A DNA stretch of 16,547 bases, taken from NCBI GenBank assembly GCA_035531315.1, contig DATKTD010000043.1, forward strand, positions 1 through 16,547, written 5' to 3'. Positions within the stretch are counted from its first letter, which is position 1. Each line of letters starts with the position of its first letter. Positions 6,748 through 13,083 of this stretch are shown in pieces. The position numbers were made by a program, and so were the translations under genes. This DNA comes from CAIJMU01 sp035531315 (GTDB lineage: Bacteria > Spirochaetota > Spirochaetia > Treponematales > Rectinemataceae). Under the pieces are notes generated by a model. The model was not told where the DNA came from. It saw nothing but the letters and a program-made list of their open reading frames with translations, and did no database searches.

Positions 6748-7004
6748 GGTAGCTTCCCCGCCCTGTCCATTTCGCGGACGAGGTGCTTGATCGAAGAGAC
6801 GACGGGGATGAGGGGCCAGGCGGGATCGGCCTCGAAGGAGACCGAAACATCAGGGGCGCCGATCGGCTTCGTCTCGATGACGAAACTGAGGGGATACTCG
6901 CTGGCCTGTCCCCGTGTTTCGAGAACCGCCGTACCGCTGAATTCCCTGCGGTAGTAGATGCCCGTCTCCTTCCGGGCCAAGGCGCGGATCTCGATCACTT
7001 TCAT
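6744..7004 (-). CDS. 86-residue conserved-looking protein of unknown function
   Basis: Small, mostly beta-strand-like protein (IGIYYRREFSG-type strands, then VSVSFEADPAWPLIPVVSS) ending in an amphipathic helix, IKHLVREMDRAGKLP. It has no signal peptide, membrane segment or cysteine. I do not recognise the family. It overlaps tsaE by four bases (CTGA) and would be the first gene of the tsaE-tsaB operon. The ATG at 7004 has no Shine-Dalgarno sequence, but a good promoter ends six bases upstream, suggesting a leaderless mRNA. Coding potential is supported by the tight overlap and by reading into a family-matching tsaE start. The product could have a role in t6A synthesis or merely be carried along. 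Confidence 0.7.
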   Translation of the reverse strand: MKVIEIRALARKETGIYYRREFSGTAVLETRGQASEYPLSFVIETKPIGAPDVSVSFEADPAWPLIPVVSSIKHLVREMDRAGKLP

Positions 7005-7010
7005 GTGACA

Positions 7011-7039
7011 ATACTAGGGGAGGAGGACCCCTCAGTCAA
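7011..7039 (-). promoter_or_regulatory. Sigma-70-type promoter ending six bases before the ATG at 7004
   Basis: On the minus strand TTGACT (7039-7034) is followed after exactly 17 bases by TAGTAT (7016-7011), then TGTCAC and the ATG. The -35 matches 5 of 6 and the -10 matches 4 of 6 positions. Normal start-site distance from the -10 puts transcription on or next to the A of the ATG, so the message would have no leader. Confidence 0.55.
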
Positions 7040-7050
7040 GTTCGCGGTCT

Positions 7051-7080
7051 TCGCGGAGCCCTCATAAATGGCCTCCGCGA
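7051..7080 (-). terminator. Hairpin after the pilZ gene
   Basis: TCGCGGAG (7051-7058) pairs perfectly with CTCCGCGA (7073-7080), and the stem extends inward by CC/GG around a bulged C; the loop is AT-rich. It begins seven bases after the pilZ stop and lies upstream of the promoter at 7011-7039. No T-run follows, so it may end or protect the flagellar transcript rather than act as a classical intrinsic terminator. Confidence 0.5.
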
Positions 7081-7086
7081 GCGAAT

Positions 7087-8175
7087 TCAGTCGATGTAGC
7101 CGTGGACGTAGGAGAGTATGGCGTTGAGGCTTTTCCTGGAAATCTTCACGAATTGGATGTGCATCATGCCGCCCGAGCCGCGCAGCTTGTTGAGACGCAC
7201 TACCTTGCCGAAGGCCGACTGTTTGCCGGCGCCGGGGTCGAGAACGACCTTGAGGAATTCGCCCGGCGCTAGTGTCGTCGCGGCTTGTATTGCCATGCCC
7301 CCCGCCGACAGGTCCGTCACGATGCCGGGGAAGCCGATACCCTCGACCCGTGCCGAGGCCTCGGGTTTCCCCTTCGTGTTCTTCGTCGTCACCGCGATGC
7401 GGTAGTAGTTGCAGGGCACACGGGTCTCGCGGCGCTGGTGCTGTCGCGAGGGTAGGGCGGCGACGGAGTCGTTATGCGCGAGGATCATCAATTCCCTCTC
7501 GCCGACGCTCTGGAAGCCGGCGACCCTCGTCACGAACTGATAGCCCTGATGAGCCTTGGTGTAAAAGAAGCAGGTGATCTTGGTGCCGCGCCGAAAGCGG
7601 ATCAGCTCGCCGAGGGGGTCTACGACGGGCTCGACAAAGAGGCCCTGCTGCTCGGATCGGACGACCACTGTCGGGTAGTTTTCCTCGCTCGGCGTGATGA
7701 AGGAGATCGGTATGTTCCGGCCGAGCTGCCGCGTACTGTGGATGGGCATGCCCTGGGCGTCGCGCCGCGCGATCCTTTCGCGGATCTCGAAGAGGGTGGC
7801 CTTGCGCTCCTCCGCGTCCAGTTCGTTGTCCGAATTCTTCTCGATGCTGCGATAGGCTTCCTTGAAAAAACTCTCCTGTCTGGTCTTGTTCCTGAGCGTC
7901 GCGTCGGGATTGCTGACCCCGAGGTTGCGCGCGTAGCCTTCGAGGAAGCGCAGCTCGTCCTCCGACAGGCCGAAGGCGCGGGCGCCTCTCCTCCAGTTCC
8001 TCTTGTTGAAGCTGCTCTTGGGTTTCGGTGCCCCCCGCGCCGACATCCCGACGGCGATCAGGATGATCACCACGAGGGCGATGGCGAGAACCCACATCCA
8101 CCAGGCCGAATTCGAGCCCCCGCCCTGATCCTGCGCCCAGAAGGTGTTCGGATTGAGCTGGAGGAGGGGGCTCAT
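7087..8175 (-). CDS. Membrane-anchored PilZ-domain cyclic di-GMP receptor
   Basis: 362-residue protein with one membrane helix (about 25-43, WWMWVLAIALVVIILIAVGM) after a short N-terminus, then a charged helical segment (60-140), a YcgR-N-like beta domain (about 145-240) and a C-terminal PilZ domain. The ligand motifs are intact: R248-x3-R252 in QRRETR, and D288-x-S290-x-x-G293 in DLSAGG. It should bind cyclic di-GMP at the inner membrane and link it to flagellar behaviour, as the PilZ proteins near treponemal flagellar genes are thought to. Its ATG overlaps the upstream stop (ATGA). It is the last gene of the flaG-fliD block, and a stable hairpin follows the stop. Confidence 0.9.
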   Translation of the reverse strand: MSPLLQLNPNTFWAQDQGGGSNSAWWMWVLAIALVVIILIAVGMSARGAPKPKSSFNKRNWRRGARAFGLSEDELRFLEGYARNLGVSNPDATLRNKTRQESFFKEAYRSIEKNSDNELDAEERKATLFEIRERIARRDAQGMPIHSTRQLGRNIPISFITPSEENYPTVVVRSEQQGLFVEPVVDPLGELIRFRRGTKITCFFYTKAHQGYQFVTRVAGFQSVGERELMILAHNDSVAALPSRQHQRRETRVPCNYYRIAVTTKNTKGKPEASARVEGIGFPGIVTDLSAGGMAIQAATTLAPGEFLKVVLDPGAGKQSAFGKVVRLNKLRGSGGMMHIQFVKISRKSLNAILSYVHGYID

Positions 8176-9041
8176 GCTGGAATCGCCTCGCCGATGGCGG
8201 CGAAGAGCCCTTCCATGCGCGGCGCGACTTCGTATTCCGAAAGATCCCCGATGAGGACGGAGTCGCGATCCTCGATGGCCTGCACGAGCTCCTTGAGCAC
8301 CCCGTTGAAGGCCGTGTAGAAGGCCGGCAGCTCGAGTTCGCCCACGCGGAGATTTCCCGCGTCGACTCCCTTTCTTCCGAGCTCCGGCATCAGTCTGATG
8401 ATCTTGTTGAAGAGCTCCACGAAGACGAGGACGGCCTGCATGGCCCGCCCCTCCTTGCCCGTCTGGAGCCAGACCGGCAACTCGCGGAGTTCCTCGGCTG
8501 CCCCTCGGTACACCGTCGCCGCGCGGCGGAATTCGGCGACCGGATCGCGGAGCTCGGCGAGTCTTTCGCGGAAAATGGCCTCGAAGCCCGCCAGGCTTTC
8601 GGCGAAGCGGCGATCGGCTTCGGACTCGTCCGAGGATTTCAAGGCCTCGACGAGGCTTTTGATGAAGGCCAGCTCGTCGGAGGGGAAGAGCCCGCCGAGC
8701 CCCTCCTCGAGGGAGGCCAGCGAATCGTGGAGGGCCCTGCGTGCGGCTACGTCGGGAAGGGGCAGGGCCTTCGCGACGATGTCGAGGAGGAGGTCGATCG
8801 CCCTGGCGCGGTAGTCGGAGGAGTGCTCGGCGGCGATATCGAGCCTGGAGGCCTTGGCCGCGCTCCGGGCGCCGAGTTCCAGGAGGCTGTCGGGATCGAG
8901 GGGCATGCCATCGAGCGAAACCCCCACGATGACCGCTCCTGCCGCCTCGAGAAGGCCATCGGCCCTGGTCAGAATATCGCCGACGGTGTCGCCCTCTCGC
9001 TGCTCGATGCCGATGTCCTCGTTGTTCACGCGAATTTCCAC
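8172..9041 (-). CDS. Uncharacterised protein between fliD and pilZ
   Basis: 289 residues from a GTG start with AAGGAAGG upstream; no signal peptide or membrane segment, so cytoplasmic. The first 50 residues (MEIRVNNEDIGIEQREGDTV to VSLDGMPLDPDS) resemble a small beta-grasp or ubiquitin-like fold. The remainder is almost entirely helical and acidic, with repeated Glu/Ala/Leu heptad-like stretches. It starts 25 bases after fliD stops and overlaps pilZ by four bases, so its expression is tied to both. I do not recognise the family. Its place directly downstream of fliD is where many bacteria keep FliS or FliT export chaperones, so a FliD- or flagellin-binding role is a reasonable inference, not shown by any motif. 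Confidence 0.8.
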   Translation of the reverse strand: MEIRVNNEDIGIEQREGDTVGDILTRADGLLEAAGAVIVGVSLDGMPLDPDSLLELGARSAAKASRLDIAAEHSSDYRARAIDLLLDIVAKALPLPDVAARRALHDSLASLEEGLGGLFPSDELAFIKSLVEALKSSDESEADRRFAESLAGFEAIFRERLAELRDPVAEFRRAATVYRGAAEELRELPVWLQTGKEGRAMQAVLVFVELFNKIIRLMPELGRKGVDAGNLRVGELELPAFYTAFNGVLKELVQAIEDRDSVLIGDLSEYEVAPRMEGLFAAIGEAIPA

Positions 9042-9066
9042 GTCTGCATCCTTCCTTAGGCCCGGC

Positions 9067-11085
9067 TTAGCCGCCCGAGTTGTTCTTGCTGAAATTATCG
9101 ATCGAATTCGAGGTCGACTGCATGTCGTTCAAAGCCCCCTCCATCATTCCGTACTTCGTCTTGAGGTCTTCCTGCTTGGCCGCCAAGGCGTCGTTGAGGG
9201 TCGCTATGGTCTGCTTCTCGCTCGCTATTTCCGTGTCGAGGGTCTGGCTCCTCGTCGCGAAGATGCCGCCGATCGACACATAGGGCTGGGAGGCCGAGTC
9301 GAGGGCCCAGGCGACGCCCGAATTGATGATGAGGTCGTTGTTGGTCGCGTAGCCGAAGAGGTCGCGCACCTGGCTGAAGTTCGAGGCGAGGGCCTTGTCG
9401 AGGGTCGATTCGTCGATCTCGAGATAGCCCCTGAGCCTCGAGACATCGACACCTCCGGATGTGCCCGGCCGCCTCGTGTCAGTCGCTATGCCGATCTGCG
9501 AGAGGAGGACGATGGAGTTGCCGGGCCGCGTCTCGTGGGGATTCATCATCGCCGCCTGGAGGCCGTTTCGGAACACCGAAAGGGTCGAGTCACCCTGATA
9601 GAGGCCGAGCCTGTCGGTGGCCGATTTTTTTTCCGCGTCGGTGAAGTAGTCGAGCTGCTCGATGATCGAGGGGTCGTTCCGCGTGAGGATGTTGAGCCAG
9701 CCCATGAGCTTATTGTAGGTGCCGATCACCGAAATGATGGCATCCTTCGCCGATTTGCGGTCGGGCTCGACGTCCAGCTTTACCGGCTTGTCGGAGCTGT
9801 CGAGGAGATTGAGGGTCACGCCCGGAATGACATCCTTGATCGCGTTGGAGTCGCGTCGGATCTCGACCCCGTCGAGGGAGATGAGGGAGTCGCCGGCCGT
9901 CGAGATGGGCTGCTTCGGCCTGACGCCCCCCGTTTCCTTGGGATCGAAGACGCGGGCAGAAAGGATTTCGAGCTGCCGCGAGCTGTCGCGGTTCCTGATC
10001 CCGAGGGCGGCTATGTCCGGCGTCAAGGTTCCGAGCTCCACCCGCGTCGTCTGGACCTCTCCGGAATCGGCGAGGGCGGGGAGGGGGATGGAGGCCCCGT
10101 TCGCGGCGAGGGCGTAGAGCATGCCGCTGTCGTCGACGTGGGGCGGGGTGGGCGGCGGGGTCCAGGGCGCGAGACCGGTTTGGGATGGCGCTCCCTGGAC
10201 GGTTATGCCCTGGTAGGTGACGCTCCCCGTCGCGGGCACGCTCGGTCCCGGAGGCGCCGAGGCCGGCGGACTTTCCGCCGGCTTGACCAGGCGGTAGCTG
10301 ACTTCGAGGACGAGGCCCGAGCTTTGCGCGTCGGTGGCCAGGGCGAGTTTGGCTTCGCCGCCCGGGCCCACATCGAGGGCCCCCTTCACGGTCTTGACCG
10401 CGAAGGGGTCGATGGGCTTCGTCCAGTTTGCCGGCCGCGAGGGATCGAGGTTCTGGGCCTTGGCCGAGACCTTTTCGACGAGGCCCGTCGCCAAGGCGAG
10501 TTTCTCGGCGTCGGCGGAAAAGCCCAGCTTGTTCTTTTCGCCGGTCTTGAGGCTTTCGACGACCAGGGCCCTCGTGTCGGTGGTCACCGGGATCACCGAG
10601 GCGCGGACGAGGTCCCTGCCCTTGCGCGTGAGGGCGTCGGCGAAGTCCTGGAGGCTGCCGCCCTGGAAACTGAGGCTGATGGATCCCGTGCCGACGCTGA
10701 ACTGGTAGTCCCCGCGGGGCACCTGGTAATCGGGTGGGAGGTTGGAGGAGATGAAGCGGTCGGCGGTGGCGACCTTCTCGACGGTGATCTTCCGCGTCTG
10801 TTCGAGGGCCTCGCGCGTGGCCGTGGCGGTGAGGATGGACTCGTCCGAGCTGGAGGCTATCCGATCGCTGAAGGGGTTCCGGAAGGAATAGAGGTTGCGC
10901 GAGCTGTCGCGGAGGCCCGACACCTGTTGGGTCAGGTCGAGCCAGACCGCCTTCTGCTTTTGGTAGACATCGAGCTGCTTCTGCGCGCGATCACGCGGAA
11001 CCTGCTCGATTTTCATGAGGCCTTCGATGAGCTTGTCGGTCCCGTACTTGCTCTGGGTTACCCCTGGGATCGAAATGTCGGACAT
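9067..11085 (-). CDS. fliD: FliD, flagellar filament cap (hook-associated protein 2)
   Basis: 672 residues. FliD caps the filament tip and assists flagellin polymerisation; in spirochaetes this takes place in the periplasm. The N-terminal FliD domain starts SDISIPGVTQSKYGTDKLIE with a heptad-like helix to about 70. The C-terminal FliD domain (about 440-672) contains SVIGTYNKLMGWLNIL, LRGYLEIDESTLDKAL and a coiled coil (614-665) ending in SIDNFSKNNSGG. No signal peptide, as expected for type III export. The central region has two proline-rich stretches, 269-286 and 306-316, flanking a short strand-rich segment; with these the protein is long but within the spirochaetal range. SD GGCGGAG precedes the ATG. 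It is followed after 25 bases by the 289-residue gene and preceded by flaG. Confidence 0.96.
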   Translation of the reverse strand: MSDISIPGVTQSKYGTDKLIEGLMKIEQVPRDRAQKQLDVYQKQKAVWLDLTQQVSGLRDSSRNLYSFRNPFSDRIASSSDESILTATATREALEQTRKITVEKVATADRFISSNLPPDYQVPRGDYQFSVGTGSISLSFQGGSLQDFADALTRKGRDLVRASVIPVTTDTRALVVESLKTGEKNKLGFSADAEKLALATGLVEKVSAKAQNLDPSRPANWTKPIDPFAVKTVKGALDVGPGGEAKLALATDAQSSGLVLEVSYRLVKPAESPPASAPPGPSVPATGSVTYQGITVQGAPSQTGLAPWTPPPTPPHVDDSGMLYALAANGASIPLPALADSGEVQTTRVELGTLTPDIAALGIRNRDSSRQLEILSARVFDPKETGGVRPKQPISTAGDSLISLDGVEIRRDSNAIKDVIPGVTLNLLDSSDKPVKLDVEPDRKSAKDAIISVIGTYNKLMGWLNILTRNDPSIIEQLDYFTDAEKKSATDRLGLYQGDSTLSVFRNGLQAAMMNPHETRPGNSIVLLSQIGIATDTRRPGTSGGVDVSRLRGYLEIDESTLDKALASNFSQVRDLFGYATNNDLIINSGVAWALDSASQPYVSIGGIFATRSQTLDTEIASEKQTIATLNDALAAKQEDLKTKYGMMEGALNDMQSTSNSIDNFSKNNSGG

Positions 11086-11175
11086 GGCTCCGCCGGTCCC
11101 CCCGGGTCATCCTGTGCGCCGGTTCCCCTCGATCGGCGAGGCCATGCCCTGCGGGGCCCCGAGAGGCCCTCCCGG

Positions 11176-11538
11176 CTATGCCTTGGAGTCGAAAAGGAGT
11201 CCGATCGTCTCGCGGATGGCTTCATAGACATGCTGGAGTTCCGCGGGCGGGATTTCCCTGACTACCTTATCGGTTTCGGAATCTACCACCTTGACGACGA
11301 TGGAGTCCAGCTTCTGGTTGACCGAAAACGAAAGGCGGTGATTGAAGGCCTGCGAGAGTTTTTCCATGTCGCGGAGCGTCTGTTGCAGGTCGCTCGGGAT
11401 CAGGGGCTCCTGCTTGGGCATTTGGACACGGACCATCGGGACGACATGAGCCGCGGCCTGCATTGTCTGGCCGACGAAGGCGCCGTCGCCCTGAGGGAAG
11501 GGCAAAGAAGGGTTGATCGAGGCGAGGTCGAGAGCCAT
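11176..11538 (-). CDS. flaG: FlaG-family flagellar protein
   Basis: 120 residues. The FlaG domain covers about 45-120, with LRDMEKLSQAFNHRLSFSVN and the family signature VVDSETDKVVREIPPAELQ (84-102). The N-terminal 45 residues are Pro/Ala-rich and probably flexible. FlaG proteins often sit before fliD and affect filament length or assembly; their biochemical role is poorly known. The start is well supported, with GGAGG five bases before the ATG. It is separated from the downstream flaB gene by a strong terminator, so flaG-fliD-unknown-pilZ should be its own operon, though no clear promoter was found. Confidence 0.88.
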   Translation of the reverse strand: MALDLASINPSLPFPQGDGAFVGQTMQAAAHVVPMVRVQMPKQEPLIPSDLQQTLRDMEKLSQAFNHRLSFSVNQKLDSIVVKVVDSETDKVVREIPPAELQHVYEAIRETIGLLFDSKA

Positions 11539-11601
11539 ACAAACCTCCGACAGGCGGGCCCGGGAAGGGACTTCCTTTCGGATCCGCCGGCCTTCGTCGG
11601 G

Positions 11602-11615
11602 GGAAATCCTTTTCC
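11602..11615 (-). promoter_or_regulatory. Small hairpin with AGGA loop in the flaG leader
   Basis: GGAAA (11602-11606) pairs with TTTCC (11611-11615). On the minus-strand RNA the four-base loop reads AGGA. It lies about 64 bases upstream of the flaG ATG. It is a weak candidate CsrA site. Confidence 0.25.
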
Positions 11616-11677
11616 GCGGCGGAGGCGTCGACAGGATAGTGCCGGGGCGGCCAGGCCGCGGGGCACGGGAAATGGCG

Positions 11678-11713
11678 AAAAAAGGATGGGAGGGGGCGCG
11701 ATCCCCCCCATCC
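11678..11713 (-). terminator. Intrinsic terminator of the downstream flaB gene
   Basis: In the minus direction GGATGGGGGGG (11713-11703), a six-base loop and CCCCCTCCCATCC (11696-11684) form a long GC-rich stem with one bulged A, followed at once by six T residues (11683-11678). It is a textbook Rho-independent terminator, 133 bases after the flaB stop. Confidence 0.9.
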
Positions 11714-11730
11714 GGGTAAGCTCGGGAATT

Positions 11731-11757
11731 CGAGAGATGACGTCCAGAAGTCTCTCG
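11731..11757 (-). other. Hairpin in the flaB 3' untranslated region
   Basis: A perfect 7-bp repeat, CGAGAGA (11731-11737) and TCTCTCG (11751-11757), encloses a 13-base loop. It lies between the flaB stop and the terminator. Confidence 0.5.
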
Positions 11758-11815
11758 TTACCCATCGATCGAACGGATTGCGTCAGCAGCAGGCCTGGCG
11801 CCATCACATGCCTTC

Positions 11816-11830
11816 GCGCGTTGTACGCGC
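11816..11830 (-). other. Short GC hairpin just after flaB
   Basis: GCGCGT (11816-11821) pairs perfectly with ACGCGC (11825-11830) around a three-base loop, 16 bases after the flaB stop codon. Confidence 0.45.
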
Positions 11831-11846
11831 TAGGGCCGATGTAGCC

Positions 11847-12701
11847 TTAGCCCAGAAGCTGCATGACGCTATTAGTGCTAGCGTTCGCCTGCGCAAGCAT
11901 CGCACCACCCGCTTGGGAGAGGATGCGATCCTTGGTGTAGACAACCATCTCGCTGGCCATGTCGGTGTCGCGGATGCGGCTCTCGGCGGCTTGCATGTTC
12001 TCGGAAGCGACCGCGATACCCTTGGCGGCGGACTCGAAGCGATTCTGGTAGGCGCCGAGGTCGGCGCGCTGCTTCGAAACCATCTTGAGGGCTCCGTCGA
12101 GGGCGCCGATGGCCGAATTCGCTCCCTGGGGCGTCGACATGGAAATCATGCCGGCCGCGCCTTGGGCACCCATGAGTCCGAGGGACTGCGCGGTCATCGT
12201 GCCGATGAAGACCGTCTTGTACTGGTCCATGTTGGCGCCGATCTGGAAGGTCATCGACTTGTTGACGACCGAATTTCTCGCAAAGGCGCCGGTGAGGATG
12301 TTCATGCCGTTGAACTGCGCGTGTGACGCAATGCGGTTGACCTCGTCGACGAGCGAACTGACTTCTACCTGAATTTGCATGCGATCCTCGGAGGTATAGA
12401 TCCCGTTGGAGGACTGTACGGCGAGTTCGCGCATGCGCTGGAGGATGTCCTGGGTCTCCCCGAGATATCCTTCGGTCGTCTGGATGAAAGAAACGCCATT
12501 CTCGACATTCCGCTGAGCCTGGTTGAGGCCGCGGATCTGGCTGCGAAGCTTCTCCGAAACCGCGAGTCCGGAAGCGTCGTCGCCGGCGCGATTGATGCGC
12601 TGGCCGGACGAAAGCTTCTCCATGTCGCTCTGCATGCTGGCCTGGGTAATGCCCAGCTGGCGATTGGCGAAGATAGCACTCATGTTGTGGTTAATAACCA
12701 T
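11847..12701 (-). CDS. flaB: FlaB core flagellin, downstream copy
   Basis: 284-residue periplasmic flagellar core protein with the conserved D0/D1 ends and almost no variable centre, as in spirochaete FlaB. The N-terminus is MVINHNMSAIFANRQLGITQ, followed by LSSGQRINRAGDDASGLAVS. The C-terminus contains ESRIRDTDMASEMV and ILSQAGGAMLAQAN and ends NSVMQLLG. No signal peptide; type III export is expected. GGAGG lies about six bases before the ATG. It is closely related to the flaB at 13084-13944 but differs in the centre (QGAAGMISMSTPQGANSAIG) and at the C-terminus. Near-identical DNA blocks are shared with that copy. It is followed by structured RNA and an intrinsic terminator. No sigma-28 promoter is visible before it, so it may depend partly on read-through from the upstream copy. 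Confidence 0.96.
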   Translation of the reverse strand: MVINHNMSAIFANRQLGITQASMQSDMEKLSSGQRINRAGDDASGLAVSEKLRSQIRGLNQAQRNVENGVSFIQTTEGYLGETQDILQRMRELAVQSSNGIYTSEDRMQIQVEVSSLVDEVNRIASHAQFNGMNILTGAFARNSVVNKSMTFQIGANMDQYKTVFIGTMTAQSLGLMGAQGAAGMISMSTPQGANSAIGALDGALKMVSKQRADLGAYQNRFESAAKGIAVASENMQAAESRIRDTDMASEMVVYTKDRILSQAGGAMLAQANASTNSVMQLLG

Positions 12702-12708
12702 CTGACCC

Positions 12709-12754
12709 TCCTTGAGGATTTATCGCGTCGGCAATCCGTGCCGGCCGCGTCCTT
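12709..12754 (-). promoter_or_regulatory. Paired AAGGA motifs in the downstream flaB leader, candidate CsrA sites
   Basis: In minus-strand RNA one AAGGAC lies at 12754-12749 in the loop of a CGC/GCG stem reinforced by outer GUGC/GCAC pairing. A second AAGGA at 12713-12709 is the Shine-Dalgarno core. It can fold as CCUC/GAGG, or as AUCC/GGGU leaving AAGGA in the loop. About 35 bases separate the motifs. The same two-motif arrangement precedes the other flaB. CsrA typically binds ANGGA in hairpin loops, one overlapping the ribosome site. Confidence 0.45.
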
Positions 12755-12774
12755 GCGCGCACGCTCGAGCGGGG

Positions 12775-12799
12775 TGGGGACTAATTCGCGCCGTCCCCA
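12775..12799 (-). other. Hairpin in the downstream flaB leader
   Basis: A perfect 7-bp repeat, TGGGGAC (12775-12781) and GTCCCCA (12793-12799), with an 11-base loop, lies about 75-100 bases before the flaB start. Confidence 0.45.
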
Positions 12800-12893
12800 T
12801 TCCGTTCTTCCCCGTGCAGCGAGGAGCGCGCCCCTTCTGACGGGCGCCCTCTTTGCCAATGCGCGCGGGAGGGTATTTTTCAAAGATCATTCC

Positions 12894-12907
12894 GTAACCT
12901 ACGTTAC
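12894..12907. promoter_or_regulatory. Operator-like palindrome in an AT-rich island
   Basis: GTAAC (12894-12898) and GTTAC (12903-12907) form a perfect inverted repeat with a four-base spacer. It sits inside the only AT-rich stretch between the two flaB genes, where a promoter for the downstream copy would be expected. A regulator cannot be named. Confidence 0.3.
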
Positions 12908-12934
12908 AGAAAACTCGGGAAAGAATGACACAGA

Positions 12935-13067
12935 AGGTCCCCCAAGGGGGGACCTCGAAATCGAGGCTTCCGGAGGAAACCTCAAGAGCAGGTTTCCGCT
13001 AGGCCCCTCCATGGTTGAAGTTTCCGAAGGAAACTTCAGGTGAAGGCCGCCGTTATGCGGCCTTCAC
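12935..13067 (-). terminator. Tandem hairpin array after the upstream flaB gene
   Basis: Successive stems, starting 17 bases after the flaB stop, are as follows. GTGAAGGCCGC/GCGGCCTTCAC (13040-13067) has 11 perfect pairs. TGAAGTTTCC/GGAAACTTCA (13016-13038) has 10 perfect pairs. GGAAACCT/AGGTTTCC (12975-12997) competes with a 9-pair stem formed by GAGGCTTCC (12964-12972) and GGAAACCTC. CCTCG/CGAGG (12953-12966) follows, and then AGGTCCCCC/GGGGGACCT (12935-12955). The 9-pair stem has a G-U pair only in the minus transcript, which fits RNA made in that direction. No long T-run follows, so the array may attenuate, stabilise or be processed rather than simply terminate. Confidence 0.7.
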
Positions 13068-13083
13068 CAAGGATAGTACTGCC

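Larger units (their letters stand above)
11539..11846 (-). other. Intergenic region between flaB (11847-12701) and flaG
   Basis: 308 bases without a gene. In the minus direction it holds the structured 3' region of flaB (hairpins 11816-11830 and 11731-11757), a strong intrinsic terminator (11678-11713) and about 140 bases of flaG leader. I could not find a convincing -35/-10 or sigma-28 promoter for flaG in the leader. A small hairpin at 11602-11615 presents AGGA. Confidence 0.6.
12702..13083 (-). other. Intergenic region between the two flaB genes
   Basis: 382 bases without a gene. In the minus direction it holds the hairpin array after the upstream flaB (13067-12935), an AT-rich island (about 12935-12872) containing the palindrome at 12894-12907, and then a GC-rich leader with a hairpin (12775-12799), CGGCA/TGCCG (12729-12743) and two AAGGA motifs before the ATG at 12701. 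The AT-rich island is the likely promoter site, but no consensus sigma-70 or sigma-28 pair is clear. Confidence 0.6.

Noticed and set aside
8854..11844. A 996-codon open frame on the plus strand, antisense to fliD and flaG
   Set aside because: It mirrors fliD in GC-rich sequence; its translation is Arg/Gly/Asp-rich without any domain, while the minus strand gives clear FliD and FlaG.
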